A DNA stretch of 64,000 bases. Origin: Pseudomonas mosselii. Its GTDB lineage: Bacteria > Pseudomonadota > Gammaproteobacteria > Pseudomonadales > Pseudomonadaceae. The stretch is taken from the NCBI RefSeq assembly GCF_005796105.1, contig NZ_VAUO01000001.1, forward strand, positions 1 through 64,000. The letters run 5' to 3'. Under the pieces are notes generated by a model that worked only from the letters and a program-made list of their open reading frames with translations, was not told the origin of the DNA and searched no databases. Positions 17,264-26,231 of the stretch are shown here, one piece after another. The position numbers and the translations under genes were made by a program. Numbering within the stretch: the first letter of the stretch is position 1; the number at the start of each line of letters is the position of its first letter.

Positions 17264-18718
17264 ATGATCGATGTGCTTGTCATCGGCGGCGGCAACGCTG
17301 CCCTGTGCGCTGCGCTGATGGCGCGCGAGGCCGGCGCCAGCGTAATGCTGGTGGAAGCCGCACCCCGCGCCTGGCGAGGCGGCAACTCCCAACATACGCG
17401 CAACCTTAGGTGCATGCACGATGCCCCACAGGATGTGCTGGTGGACGCTTATCCCGAAGAAGAGTTCTGGCAGGACCTGCTCAAAGTCACCGATGGCCAG
17501 ACCAACGAGGCCCTGGCGCGCCTGGTGATTCGTGCCTCTGGCGACTGCCGCGGTTGGATGCGCCGACATGGCGTGCATTTCCAGCCTTCGTTGTCCGGTG
17601 CGTTGCACACCGCGCGGACCAACGCGTTCTTCATGGGCGGCGGCAAGGCCTTGGTCAATGCCTACTACCGCAGTGCCGAGCGGCTCGGCGTGCAGGTGCG
17701 CTACGACAGCCCGGTAGCTGACGTGGAACTGCGCGATGGGCGCTTCATCGCGGCCCACCTGGCGGCCCGTGACGTCAACGGACGGCACGTACCCGTCGAG
17801 CGCATCGAGGCACGCAGTTGTGTGTTGGCGGCCGGCGGCTTCGAGTCCAACCGCCAATGGCTGCGCGAGGCCTGGGGGCAGAACGCGCGCGGCGAATGGC
17901 CGGCCGATAACTTCCTGGTGCGCGGCACGCGCTTCAACGACGGCGCGCTGCTACGCCGGATGATCGAGCTGGGCGCCGACACGATCGGCGATCCAACCCA
18001 GGCCCACATGGTCGCCATCGATGCCCGTGCGCCGCTCTATGACGGCGGCATCTGCACCCGTATCGACTGCGTGTCGCTGGGTGTGGTGGTCAACCGTGAC
18101 GGCCAGCGTTTCTACGACGAAGGGGAGGACTTCTGGCCCAAGCGCTATGCCATCTGGGGGCGCCTGGTGGCCCAGCAACCTGGTCAGGTGGGTTTCTCGA
18201 TCATCGACCGCAAGGCCCTCGGGCGTTTCATGCCGCCAGTGTTTCCCGGTACTCGCGCCGACAACCTGGAGTCCCTGGCGGTTGCCCTTGGGCTGCCGGT
18301 GCCTGCGTTTCTCGACAGCCTGCGCGCCTACAATGCGGCATGTCGTCCCGGCACGTTCGACCACACCCGTTTGGACGATTGCCGCACCGAGGGCGTGCAG
18401 CCGATCAAGAGCCACTGGGCCTTGCCAATCGACACACCGCCGTTCTTCGGCTACCCACTGCGCCCAGGGGTGACCTTCACCTATCTCGGCTTACGCACCG
18501 ACGCTACGGCTGCCGTGCATTTCGGTGGGCGCCCCAGCCCCAATCTGTTCGTCGCCGGCGAGATGATGGCCGGCAATGTGCTGGGCAAGGGCTACACAGC
18601 CGGTGTCGGCATGTCCATCGGGACCGCGTTTGGGCGCATCGCCGGCACTCAGGCGGCAGCTGCCGCTGGCCATTCTGTCAACCCTCTGGAGGCCCAGCAT
18701 GACTGTGCAAATGCCTGA
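17264..18718 (+). CDS. tcuA: TcuA, FAD-dependent tricarballylate dehydrogenase
   Basis: A 484-residue flavoprotein. The N-terminal FAD-binding motif Gly-Gly-Gly-Asn-Ala-Ala-Leu (Rossmann fold, residues ~7-13) is intact. Family-typical Asn-Ser-Gln-His-Thr-Arg-Asn near residue 44 and the C-terminal [14 protein letters not shown] motif are present, as in fumarate-reductase-like dehydrogenases. TcuA oxidises tricarballylate to cis-aconitate and passes electrons to TcuB. A TGGAGG ribosome site lies 5 bp from the ATG. It overlaps tcuB by 20 bp. Confidence 0.93.
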   Translation: MIDVLVIGGGNAALCAALMAREAGASVMLVEAAPRAWRGGNSQHTRNLRCMHDAPQDVLVDAYPEEEFWQDLLKVTDGQTNEALARLVIRASGDCRGWMRRHGVHFQPSLSGALHTARTNAFFMGGGKALVNAYYRSAERLGVQVRYDSPVADVELRDGRFIAAHLAARDVNGRHVPVERIEARSCVLAAGGFESNRQWLREAWGQNARGEWPADNFLVRGTRFNDGALLRRMIELGADTIGDPTQAHMVAIDARAPLYDGGICTRIDCVSLGVVVNRDGQRFYDEGEDFWPKRYAIWGRLVAQQPGQVGFSIIDRKALGRFMPPVFPGTRADNLESLAVALGLPVPAFLDSLRAYNAACRPGTFDHTRLDDCRTEGVQPIKSHWALPIDTPPFFGYPLRPGVTFTYLGLRTDATAAVHFGGRPSPNLFVAGEMMAGNVLGKGYTAGVGMSIGTAFGRIAGTQAAAAAGHSVNPLEAQHDCANA

Positions 18719-19877
18719 ACCCCATACGTTCGATCCCGTCCCAGCCCAGGCTGAACTGATCCCGCTCCTTGACCTGCACGAGCAGGAGGTGGACCGGCAG
18801 ATGCGCATCTGCAACGCTTGCCGTTATTGCGAGGGATTCTGTGCAGTGTTCCCGGCGATGACCCGCCGGCTCGACTTTGCCAAGGCCGACATTCACTACC
18901 TGGCCAACCTCTGCCACAACTGTGGAGCCTGCCTGCATGCCTGCCAGTACGCCGCACCGCATGCGTTCGCCGTGAACGTGCCGCAGGCCATGGCCAAGGT
19001 GCGTGCGCAGACCTACACCGAGTACGCCTGGCCGGCGCGTTTCGGGCTGCTCTACCGGCGCAATGGCACGTTCGTCGCCGTGGCGTTGGCAATCGCACTG
19101 TCGCTGTTCCTGCTGCTCGCCTTGCAGGTTAACGGCACTTTGCTGCCGGGGCGTCTGGCCGGTGACTTCTACGCGGTGTTCCCGCATAACACCCTGGCGC
19201 TTCTGTTCGGTGGTGTGTTCAGTGCGGCCGGGGTAGCGTTGGTCATGGCGTTGCGGCGCTTCTGGCGCAGCGTCTCGCCTGGCCAGGCGCGACAACCGGC
19301 CAGTGGTGCGCTGAGCGAAGCGGCCAGCGCGGTGCTTACGCTCAAGTATCTCGATGGCGGCCATGGCCAGGGCTGCAACAATGCCGATGATCGCTACACG
19401 CTATGGCGCCGGCGCTATCACCACCTGACCTTCTACGGCTTCATGCTGTGCTTTGCCGCCACCGTGGTTGCCACCGGTTACCACTACCTGCTCGGGCTGC
19501 CGGCACCTTACCCAATGACCAGCGTGCCGGTGCTTCTGGGTACCCTAGGCGGTATTGGCTTGATCGTCGGGCCTGCGGGTCTGCTGGCGTTGAACCTGCG
19601 CCGCGCGCCTGAGCACGGCGACGTCGCGCAGCGCCCGATGGACCGGGCGTTCATCCTGCTCTTGCTGTTGGTCAGCGCCACGGGGCTGGCACTGCTGGCG
19701 CTGCGTGACAGTGCGGCGATGGCGATCTTGCTAGCCGTGCACCTGGGCACCGTGATGGCCCTGTTCGTGACCTTGCCCTATGGCAAGTTCGCCCATGGCC
19801 TTTTCCGCAGTGCCGCGCTGCTGAAGTTCACTATCGAAAAGCGCCGGCCAGATCCTCACGGCCTGGGTGGGGACTGA
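18699..19877 (+). CDS. tcuB: TcuB, Fe-S membrane electron-transfer protein of tricarballylate oxidation
   Basis: A 392-residue protein. Two ferredoxin-type clusters are visible: Cys38/41/44/48 and Cys72/75/78/82, followed by several membrane helices (~125-150, 165-190, 245-270, 285-310, 330-375). TcuB (CitB family) reoxidises FADH2 of TcuA and delivers electrons to the quinone pool. The start at 18699 within the end of tcuA gives the expected N-terminus; upstream in-frame residues are shadow. tcuC, the MFS carrier that follows in Salmonella, is absent here and appears to be replaced by the carriers downstream. Confidence 0.92.
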   Translation: MTVQMPEPHTFDPVPAQAELIPLLDLHEQEVDRQMRICNACRYCEGFCAVFPAMTRRLDFAKADIHYLANLCHNCGACLHACQYAAPHAFAVNVPQAMAKVRAQTYTEYAWPARFGLLYRRNGTFVAVALAIALSLFLLLALQVNGTLLPGRLAGDFYAVFPHNTLALLFGGVFSAAGVALVMALRRFWRSVSPGQARQPASGALSEAASAVLTLKYLDGGHGQGCNNADDRYTLWRRRYHHLTFYGFMLCFAATVVATGYHYLLGLPAPYPMTSVPVLLGTLGGIGLIVGPAGLLALNLRRAPEHGDVAQRPMDRAFILLLLLVSATGLALLALRDSAAMAILLAVHLGTVMALFVTLPYGKFAHGLFRSAALLKFTIEKRRPDPHGLGGD

Positions 19878-19919
19878 CCCATGCACGGCTCGCGACGCGA
19901 CCCTGCGTGCTGGCGCCGT

Positions 19920-20813
19920 TCAGCGGTTGGGCCATTGCTCCAGCAGGATCGACACGAACTTCTCGGCGGCGGGCGACAGCGAGGCGCCCCGGCGATAGAC
20001 CAGGCCCAGTGTACGGGTAACCTCCGGTTCGCACAGCGGCACGCTGACCAAAGTGGGGTGGTCGGCGCTGGGCATCGCCAGGCTTGGCATCGCCGACACG
20101 CCCAGCCCTGCCTCGACCATGCCCAGCGACGTGGACAAGTGCTGCACTTCGTAGAACCATTTCGGTCGCAGGCCCAGGCCGGACAACGCATGGTCGAGCA
20201 GCATGCGGTTGCCGCTGAGCCGGCCGACCCCGATCAGTCGGTAGTCGGCCAGTTCCGCCCAGGTCACCGATGCGCGGTTGGCCAAGTCATGGTCTCGACG
20301 GCAGGCCAGCACGAAATGTTCCTGCACCAGCGAGACGAACTCGATGTCGGGATGCTGGCCGCTCATCATGTTGATGCCAAAGTCGGCCTCGCCGCGCAGC
20401 ACCGCTTCGAGGCCGTCGTTGGCGCTGAGGTCGAGCAGGCGAATGCGAATTTTCGGGTACTGCGCGTTGTAGTCGCGAATCACCGAGGGCAGGAAGTAGA
20501 ACGCCGCCGTTGGAATGCAGGCGAGGGTGACCTGGCCGGTCTGGCGCTCGGCCAGTTCGCGGATGCTCAGGATCGAATCCTCGAAGTCGTCCAACAGGCG
20601 TCTGGCCTTGGGCAGGAAGTCCCGTCCGACGCTGGTCAGGCTGACCCGACGCGTGGTGCGCTCGAGCAGCGAGATACCCAGGCCTTCCTCGAGTTTCTTG
20701 ATCCGCCTGCTGAGGGCTGGCTGGGACAGGTGCAGGGCCTCGGCAGCCTCGTGAAAACTGCCAAGTTCGGCGATTTTCACGAACGATCGGATATCTTGGA
20801 GCTCATATTCCAT
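19920..20813 (-). CDS. LysR-type regulator divergent from the isomerase/transport genes
   Basis: A 297-residue LysR-type protein with an HTH at residues ~4-62 (Phe-Val-Lys-Ile-Ala-Glu-Leu-Gly-Ser-Phe, Leu-Ser-Gln-Pro-Ala-Leu-Ser-Arg-Arg-Ile) and a PBP2-like effector domain. It is transcribed away from the PrpF-like gene across a 147-bp AT-rich gap, the classical LysR arrangement, so it likely controls the isomerase-carrier-porin genes. It is the second LysR regulator of this module; tcuR precedes tcuA. It converges with tcuB with 42 bp between their stops. Confidence 0.85.
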   Translation of the reverse strand: MEYELQDIRSFVKIAELGSFHEAAEALHLSQPALSRRIKKLEEGLGISLLERTTRRVSLTSVGRDFLPKARRLLDDFEDSILSIRELAERQTGQVTLACIPTAAFYFLPSVIRDYNAQYPKIRIRLLDLSANDGLEAVLRGEADFGINMMSGQHPDIEFVSLVQEHFVLACRRDHDLANRASVTWAELADYRLIGVGRLSGNRMLLDHALSGLGLRPKWFYEVQHLSTSLGMVEAGLGVSAMPSLAMPSADHPTLVSVPLCEPEVTRTLGLVYRRGASLSPAAEKFVSILLEQWPNR

Positions 20814-20960
20814 GACGCTGTGCTCTCCTCGGGTGGCTATTTATTATTTTGTATTTCGCAAGAATGGCTACGATATTTGCATTGGATTGATTTATCCATC
20901 CCTGTCACTCTTTTGCTCACAACATCAATGATGTCCATTGATCAACAAGAGTGCGATAAC
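20814..20960. promoter_or_regulatory. Divergent LysR/isomerase promoter region
   Basis: A 147-bp AT-rich spacer. It contains TTTATTATTTTGTATTT and several T-N11-A-type imperfect dyads as expected for LysR binding. I could not pick one site with confidence. Confidence 0.4.
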
Positions 20961-22040
20961 ATGCAACGAATTCCCTGCGTGCTCATGCGTGGCGGTACCT
21001 CCAAGGGACCGTTTTTCCACGCTTGGGACCTGCCTGCCAATGTGGTCGAGCGCGACGAACTGCTGATCAACCTGATGGGTTCCGGCCATGAGCTTGAGAT
21101 CGACGGTATTGGTGGTGGTAGCCCGCAGACGAGCAAGGTCGCGATCATTAGCCCTTCGTTGCATGCCGACGCCGACGTCGATTACCTGTTCGTGCAGGTC
21201 ATGGTCGCCCAGCGTCGTGTCGACACTGCCCCCAATTGCGGCAACATGCTGTGCGCCGTCGGCCCGTTCGCCATCGAGCAGGGCCTGGTCAAGCCGCAGG
21301 ACGGCAAGACCCTGGTGCGTATTCGCAACCTCAACACCAACACCTTCGTCAACTCGTTGGTCGAGACCCCCGGTGGGATCGTCCGCTACGAAGGCCGCAC
21401 GGCGATCGACGGCGTTCCGGGGACTGCCGCCCCGGTACACCTGACATTCCTCGATGCGGTCGGTAGCAAGACCGGCAAGTTGTTCCCCACCGGCCAAGCC
21501 CAGGATGTGATCGATGGCGTAGCGGTGACCTGCATCGACATGGCCATGCCGATGATGATCGTACAAGCCCGTGACATGGGGGTGACCGGTGCCGAAAGCC
21601 CAGCCGAGCTGGATGCCAACAGCGAGCTGCTGCAGCGCCTTGAAGCCTTGCGCCTGAAGGCCGGCAAGGCCATGGGCCTGGGTGATGTCAGCGGTATGGT
21701 GATTCCCAAGCCGGTACTGGTGTCGCCGCCGCGCTACGACGGTACCGTGCAGGTACGCTACTTCATGCCGCACAGCTGCCACCGTGCGCTGGCGATCACC
21801 GGAGCCGTGGGCCTGGCGACTGCCTGCGTCAGCCCCGGCACCGTGGCCGCGCAGATGCTCGGCGACGGCGCGCAGCACCTGGACCAGGTGCGTCTGGAAC
21901 ACCCCAGTGGGGGTATCGACGTTGCGCTCTCGCGCACGGGTGCCGAGGGCAAGACCCTGCAGGCGTCCGTGGTGCGCACCGCGCGCCGGCTGTTTGCCGG
22001 GTTCGTCTATGCACCAACCTTGCGCAGGCTGGCCGGATAG
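20961..22040 (+). CDS. PrpF/GalD-family isomerase (predicted aconitate isomerase or oxalomesaconate tautomerase-like)
   Basis: A 359-residue protein of the PrpF fold. It opens with Ile-Pro-Cys-Val-Leu-Met-Arg-Gly-Gly-Thr-Ser-Lys-Gly, then Gly-Ile-Gly-Gly-Gly near residue 48, and Pro-Asn-Cys-Gly-Asn near residue 92, the family's catalytic region. Characterised members move double bonds in tricarboxylates: PrpF (2-methylaconitate and aconitate) and GalD (4-oxalomesaconate). No gallate genes are nearby, whereas TcuAB make cis-aconitate. Interconversion of cis/trans-aconitate or a related acid is therefore the likeliest role here (inference). An open frame extends far upstream but overlaps the LysR gene; the ATG at 20961 aligns with the family start. 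Confidence 0.8.
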   Translation: MQRIPCVLMRGGTSKGPFFHAWDLPANVVERDELLINLMGSGHELEIDGIGGGSPQTSKVAIISPSLHADADVDYLFVQVMVAQRRVDTAPNCGNMLCAVGPFAIEQGLVKPQDGKTLVRIRNLNTNTFVNSLVETPGGIVRYEGRTAIDGVPGTAAPVHLTFLDAVGSKTGKLFPTGQAQDVIDGVAVTCIDMAMPMMIVQARDMGVTGAESPAELDANSELLQRLEALRLKAGKAMGLGDVSGMVIPKPVLVSPPRYDGTVQVRYFMPHSCHRALAITGAVGLATACVSPGTVAAQMLGDGAQHLDQVRLEHPSGGIDVALSRTGAEGKTLQASVVRTARRLFAGFVYAPTLRRLAG

Positions 22041-22115
22041 GCTCAGGCCTTCATCCAACCTGCGTTGCCGTAAAGCAACAAGCGCATCCGCACAATTTCA
22101 ACAATGGGTGATGCC

Positions 22116-23450
22116 ATGAGACTCGCTAAATCACTGTACTTCCAGATCCTCTGCGCCGTCCTGCTAGGCGTATTGGTCGGCCACTTCTGGGCGCAACAGG
22201 CCGTTGCGCTCAAGCCGCTGGGCGATGCTTTCATCAAGCTGATCAAGATGATGATCGCCCCGGTGGTTTTCTGCACCATCGTCACGGGCATCGCCGGTAT
22301 GACCGACAAGCGTTCGCTCGGGCGCTTGATGAGCAAGACCTTGCTGCTGTTCCTGGTGCTGACTGTGATCAGCCTGGTGATCGGTTTGGTGGCGGTACAT
22401 CTGTTCCGTCCAGGGGTGGGCATGAACATCGACCCGGCCACCCTGAGCACCGCCGGACTGAGCCAGTACGCGGCTTCCGCGGCGCAGCTGAGCGTGGTGG
22501 ATTTCTTCATGCACATCATCCCGGACACCTTCATCGGTGCCTTCAACAAGGGTGAAGTGCTGCCGGTGCTGTTCATCGCGGTACTCAGCGGTTTCGCGCT
22601 GTCTTCGATGGGCGAGAAGGGCAAGCCGGTGCTGAGCGTGCTCGAGTCGGCCTCGACTATGGTGTTCCGCATCTTCGGCTACCTGATGCGCTTTGCGCCC
22701 ATCGGTGCCTTCGGCGCGCTGGCGTTCACCGTCGGGCAATACGGCGTGACCTCCCTCGGCGCGCTGGCCAAGTTGGTCGGTACGCTGTACATCGCCTGCG
22801 CATTCTTCGTACTGGTGGTGCTGGGCGGTCTCTGCCGCGCCTACGGGTTCAGCCTGTGGAAACTGCTGCGCTACTTCCGCGAGGAGTTCCTGGTGGTGCT
22901 CGGCACGTCCTCCACCGAGCCTGTGCTGCCGCGCATGCTGGAGAAGCTGGAGAAGCTCGGCTGCAAGAAAGGCGTGGTAGGCCTGGTGTTGCCGACCGGT
23001 TATTCGTTCAACCTCGACGGTACGGCGATCTACCTGTCGCTGGCCGCGATCTTCATCGCCCAGGCCTGCAACATCGACCTGAGTCTCGGCCAGATGGTCA
23101 CCATGCTGGCGATCATGCTGCTCTCCTCGAAAGGCGCCGCTGGTGTCACTGGCAGTGGCTTCGTGGCCTTGGCCTCGACCCTGACGGTGATCCATGACAT
23201 CCCGCTGGCGGGCCTGGCCTTGCTGATCGGCATCGACCGCTTCATGTCCGAAGCCCGTGCGCTGACCAGCCTTGCGAGTAATGCTGTAGCCACCGTGGTG
23301 ATCTCGCTGTCCGAAGGGGCCTGTGAGCGCGACACCTTGTTGCGTCGCCTCGACGGTGCGCCGGCAGTGGCCTCCGCGCAAGACACCGACGTGGTGCAAA
23401 ACCACGCCGCACCGGCCGACTGGTCTGCCGAGCCGCCACGCCACGGCTGA
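22116..23450 (+). CDS. DctA-type dicarboxylate/amino acid:cation symporter
   Basis: A ~444-residue carrier (from ATG 22116; an ATG at 22104 is also possible). DAACS-family motifs are intact: Ile-Lys-Met-Met-Ile-Ala-Pro-Val-Val-Phe near residue 48, Gly-Thr-Ser-Ser-Thr-Glu-Pro-Val-Leu-Pro (the serine-rich substrate hairpin; DctA usually has Ser-Ser-Ser-Glu), Pro-Thr-Gly-Tyr-Ser-Phe-Asn-Leu-Asp-Gly-Thr, and Ser-Lys-Gly-Ala-Ala-Gly-Val. It imports C4-dicarboxylates with Na+/H+ in characterised relatives. Within this cluster it may carry aconitates or tricarballylate, or recover C4 acids. It lies 75 bp after the isomerase, same strand. Confidence 0.88.
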   Translation: MRLAKSLYFQILCAVLLGVLVGHFWAQQAVALKPLGDAFIKLIKMMIAPVVFCTIVTGIAGMTDKRSLGRLMSKTLLLFLVLTVISLVIGLVAVHLFRPGVGMNIDPATLSTAGLSQYAASAAQLSVVDFFMHIIPDTFIGAFNKGEVLPVLFIAVLSGFALSSMGEKGKPVLSVLESASTMVFRIFGYLMRFAPIGAFGALAFTVGQYGVTSLGALAKLVGTLYIACAFFVLVVLGGLCRAYGFSLWKLLRYFREEFLVVLGTSSTEPVLPRMLEKLEKLGCKKGVVGLVLPTGYSFNLDGTAIYLSLAAIFIAQACNIDLSLGQMVTMLAIMLLSSKGAAGVTGSGFVALASTLTVIHDIPLAGLALLIGIDRFMSEARALTSLASNAVATVVISLSEGACERDTLLRRLDGAPAVASAQDTDVVQNHAAPADWSAEPPRHG

Positions 23451-23567
23451 CCGACCTTACACCTCACAGTGACATAAACTCCTACCTGGCATTACGCGAT
23501 GCCGGGTGGGGCAGGGGCCGCCTGCCTGTTGGGCGGCCAGGCACAATAAAAACAAGAGAATCTAAAC

Positions 23568-24872
23568 ATGCTCGCACTCCTGGGCCTGGTCATGGTGGTG
23601 ACCTTCACCTACCTGATCATGAGTAAACGCCTTTCCCCGATCGTCGCGCTCACCGCGGTGCCTATCGTCTTTGCACTCATCGGTGGCTTCGCCCCGGAAC
23701 TTGGCAAGATGATGCTCGATGGCCTGAAGATGGTCGCGCCCTCTGCGGCGCTGCTGTTGTTCGCCATTCTGTTCTTCGGCCTGATGATCGACGCCGGTCT
23801 GTTCGACCCGCTGATCCGCAAGATCCTCAAGCGCGTCAACGGCGACCCGATCAAGATCGCCATCGGCACCGCGCTGCTGTCGCTGCTGGTAGCCCTGGAC
23901 GGTGACGGCACCACCACCTACATGATCACGTGCGCGGCGATGCTACCGTTGTACAAGCGCATCGGCATGAACCCTATGATCCTCGCCACGGTGTCGATGC
24001 TGTCATTGAGCATCATGAGTGGCATGAGCCCCTGGGGTGGCCCGGCGACCCGTGCGATCGCGGCGCTCGGCCTGGATGCCACCGAGTACTTCATCCCTAT
24101 GTTGCCGACGGTGATCGGCGGTGCCGTGTGGGTGGTGTTCACTGCCTACCTGCTCGGTCGCGCTGAGCGTCGGCGCATCGGCAATGTGGTGTTGGAGTCC
24201 GGTGGCGGCAACTGCTACATCAAGGAAATCCTCGGTGACGCTCCTTACAAGCGCCCGCGCATGGCCTACGTGAACCTGGCCCTGGTGGTGGCCGTCATGA
24301 CTGCGCTGGTGCTGGGTGTGATGCACGCGGCAATCCTGTTCATGATCGGCTTCGTCATCGCACTGATGATCAACTATCCGCAGCTGGACGTGCAGAAAGA
24401 GCGCATCCTGGCCCACTCGGGTAACGCCATGACCGTGGTGCTGCTGGTGTTCGCCGCCGGTATCTTCGCCGGTATCTTCTCCGGCACCAAGATGGTCGAT
24501 GCCATGGCCCAGACCCTGGTGAGCTGGATTCCGCAGGCGTGGAGCCACTGGTTCCCGCTGGTGGTGGCGTTGACCAGCATGCCGCTGACCTTCGTGCTGT
24601 CCAACGATGCCTACTACTTCGGCGTGGTGCCGATCCTGGCGAACGCCGCCGCAGCCTACGGTATCGATCCGATCGAGATTGCCCGTGCCTCGGTGCTTGG
24701 CCAGCCGGTCCACCTGATGAGCCCGCTGGTGGCCTCGACCCTGCTCCTGGTGGGGATGGTCGACCGCGATATCGGCGATTTCCAGAAGGCCACCGTGAAA
24801 TGGGCGGTGCTCACCTCCCTGGTGATTACGGCGCTCGCACTGCTGACCGGTGCCGTGTCCTTCATGGTCTGA
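23568..24872 (+). CDS. CitMHS-family citrate/tricarboxylate transporter
   Basis: A 434-residue polytopic protein with ~12 hydrophobic segments matching the CitMHS family: Val-Ala-Leu-Asp-Gly-Asp-Gly-Thr-Thr-Thr-Tyr near residue 110, Ser-Gly-Met-Ser-Pro-Trp-Gly-Gly-Pro near 147, and Leu-Ser-Asn-Asp-Ala-Tyr-Tyr-Phe-Gly near 345. Relatives (Bacillus CitM/CitH) take up citrate complexed with divalent metals. In this tcu locus it is the best candidate tricarballylate/citrate/aconitate importer replacing TcuC. The ribosome site is weak (AGAGAA). Confidence 0.9.
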   Translation: MLALLGLVMVVTFTYLIMSKRLSPIVALTAVPIVFALIGGFAPELGKMMLDGLKMVAPSAALLLFAILFFGLMIDAGLFDPLIRKILKRVNGDPIKIAIGTALLSLLVALDGDGTTTYMITCAAMLPLYKRIGMNPMILATVSMLSLSIMSGMSPWGGPATRAIAALGLDATEYFIPMLPTVIGGAVWVVFTAYLLGRAERRRIGNVVLESGGGNCYIKEILGDAPYKRPRMAYVNLALVVAVMTALVLGVMHAAILFMIGFVIALMINYPQLDVQKERILAHSGNAMTVVLLVFAAGIFAGIFSGTKMVDAMAQTLVSWIPQAWSHWFPLVVALTSMPLTFVLSNDAYYFGVVPILANAAAAYGIDPIEIARASVLGQPVHLMSPLVASTLLLVGMVDRDIGDFQKATVKWAVLTSLVITALALLTGAVSFMV

Positions 24873-24880
24873 ATGCCCCG

Positions 24881-24898
24881 GGCGCCGCATGGCGCCCA
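24881..24898. terminator. GC-rich hairpin after the CitMHS gene
   Basis: GGGCGCC and GGCGCCC are perfect inverted repeats around GCAT, 9 bp after the stop codon. There is no U-run, so it is a weak or processing hairpin that may partly separate the porin gene. Confidence 0.4.
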
Positions 24899-24953
24899 AC
24901 CAATGTACCTAAAAACAGCACTTATCTAAGAACAACAATTAGAGCAATCAATC

Positions 24954-26207
24954 ATGTACCCAACCCTTTTCCGTGGGGCCACCTGTGGCCTGCTGTGCAG
25001 CTGGCTGCCTGTCGCTGGCGCTGCCGGTTTCATCGAAGACAGCAAACTCAAGCTGCAGCTGCGCAACGTGTACTTCAACGAGAACTTCCGCGACGAACAG
25101 GGCATGAGCGCACGCGCTGCGGCCAATGCCAAGAGCGAGCGCGTGGAGTGGGCTCAGGGGTTCCTGCTCGACTACCAGTCCGGCTTCACCCAAGGCACCC
25201 TGGGCCTGGGCGTCGACGCCATGGGCCTGGTGGGCGTCAAGCTCGACTCGGGCCGTGGGCGCAGTGGCACGGGCTTGTTGCCGGTGCACGACGATGGCCG
25301 TGCGGCGGATGAGTTCGCCAGTGCCGGGGTTACCGCCAAAGCCCGCCTGGGCAGCACCGTGGTCAAGCACGGCACCTTGCTGCCCAAGACTCCAGTACTG
25401 GTCTACAACGACGCACGTTTGCTGCCGCAGACCTACCAGGGCACCCAGCTGACCAGTACCGACATTGACAACCTCACTCTGACCGCCGGACACCTGGATC
25501 GCTTCAAGCAGCGTGACTCATCTAATAGCACGGGGTTGTACCTGGACGGTTATGGCGGCCCAGAGTCTGGCGATTTCAGCTTCGCCGGTGCTGATTACGC
25601 GGTTAGCAAGCAGCTGCGTCTGAGCTATTTCCATGGCCAGCTGGAGCACTTCTACCGTCAGGACTTCGCCGGGCTGGTGCATGACCTGCCGCTGGGCGGC
25701 GGCGTGCTGACCACTGACCTGCGTTATTTCCGCAGCCGCGACAGCGGTACGGCGTATGCCGGTGGTATCGACAACGACATGTTCAGCGGCCAACTCTCGT
25801 ACGCCCATTCCGGGCATACCGTCGGCGCCGGTTACCAAGTACTTAATGGGGAAGCCGGGCTGCCGTACATCAGTGGGGCAACGGTCTATTCGTTCAGCAA
25901 CGTTGGCATTGGCAAGTTCATCGAGGAGGAAGAGAAGACCTGGATGGCCAGCTATGCCTACAACTTCGCTGCTGCCGGGGTGCCGGGGCTGACCTTCATG
26001 ACGCGCTACCTCAGTGGTGACAACGGTCGCTCCGGCGCAGCGGGAATCAAGGAATGGGAACGCGATGCCGAGCTGGCCTACGTGGTACAGGGCGGCACCT
26101 TCAAGGGGTTAGGGGTGAAGCTGCGCAACTATGTCTATCGCTCGGACTTCTCGCGCGGTCGCGACAGCAACCGGATCTATCTCACTTACGACATCGCAAT
26201 CTGGTAA
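24954..26207 (+). CDS. OprD-family outer-membrane porin
   Basis: A 417-residue OprD-family porin. It has a signal peptide of ~23 residues ending Ala-Gly-Ala-Ala, then Gly-Phe-Ile-Glu-Asp-Ser-Lys-Leu-Lys-Leu, the hallmark mature N-terminus. Further family landmarks are Gly-Leu-Gly-Val-Asp-Ala-Met-Gly and a C-terminal Tyr-Asp-Ile-Ala-Ile-Trp barrel-closing strand. OprD/Opd channels admit carboxylates. Position right after the CitMHS and DctA carriers suggests a tricarboxylate-selective channel (OpdH, the tricarboxylate porin of P. aeruginosa, is the closest functional analogue by role). Confidence 0.9.
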   Translation: MYPTLFRGATCGLLCSWLPVAGAAGFIEDSKLKLQLRNVYFNENFRDEQGMSARAAANAKSERVEWAQGFLLDYQSGFTQGTLGLGVDAMGLVGVKLDSGRGRSGTGLLPVHDDGRAADEFASAGVTAKARLGSTVVKHGTLLPKTPVLVYNDARLLPQTYQGTQLTSTDIDNLTLTAGHLDRFKQRDSSNSTGLYLDGYGGPESGDFSFAGADYAVSKQLRLSYFHGQLEHFYRQDFAGLVHDLPLGGGVLTTDLRYFRSRDSGTAYAGGIDNDMFSGQLSYAHSGHTVGAGYQVLNGEAGLPYISGATVYSFSNVGIGKFIEEEEKTWMASYAYNFAAAGVPGLTFMTRYLSGDNGRSGAAGIKEWERDAELAYVVQGGTFKGLGVKLRNYVYRSDFSRGRDSNRIYLTYDIAIW

Positions 26208-26231
26208 CCGAACGCTAAGGAATGCACGGAC

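Noticed and set aside
19881..20960. Long open frame extending the isomerase N-terminus by 360 codons
   Set aside because: It runs antisense through the LysR gene, its translation is low-quality, and the isomerase family starts at 20961.
22164..24899. Long minus-strand open frames opposite the DctA-like and CitMHS genes
   Set aside because: Typical high-GC antisense shadows, His/Gln/Arg-rich, without ribosome sites or recognisable domains.
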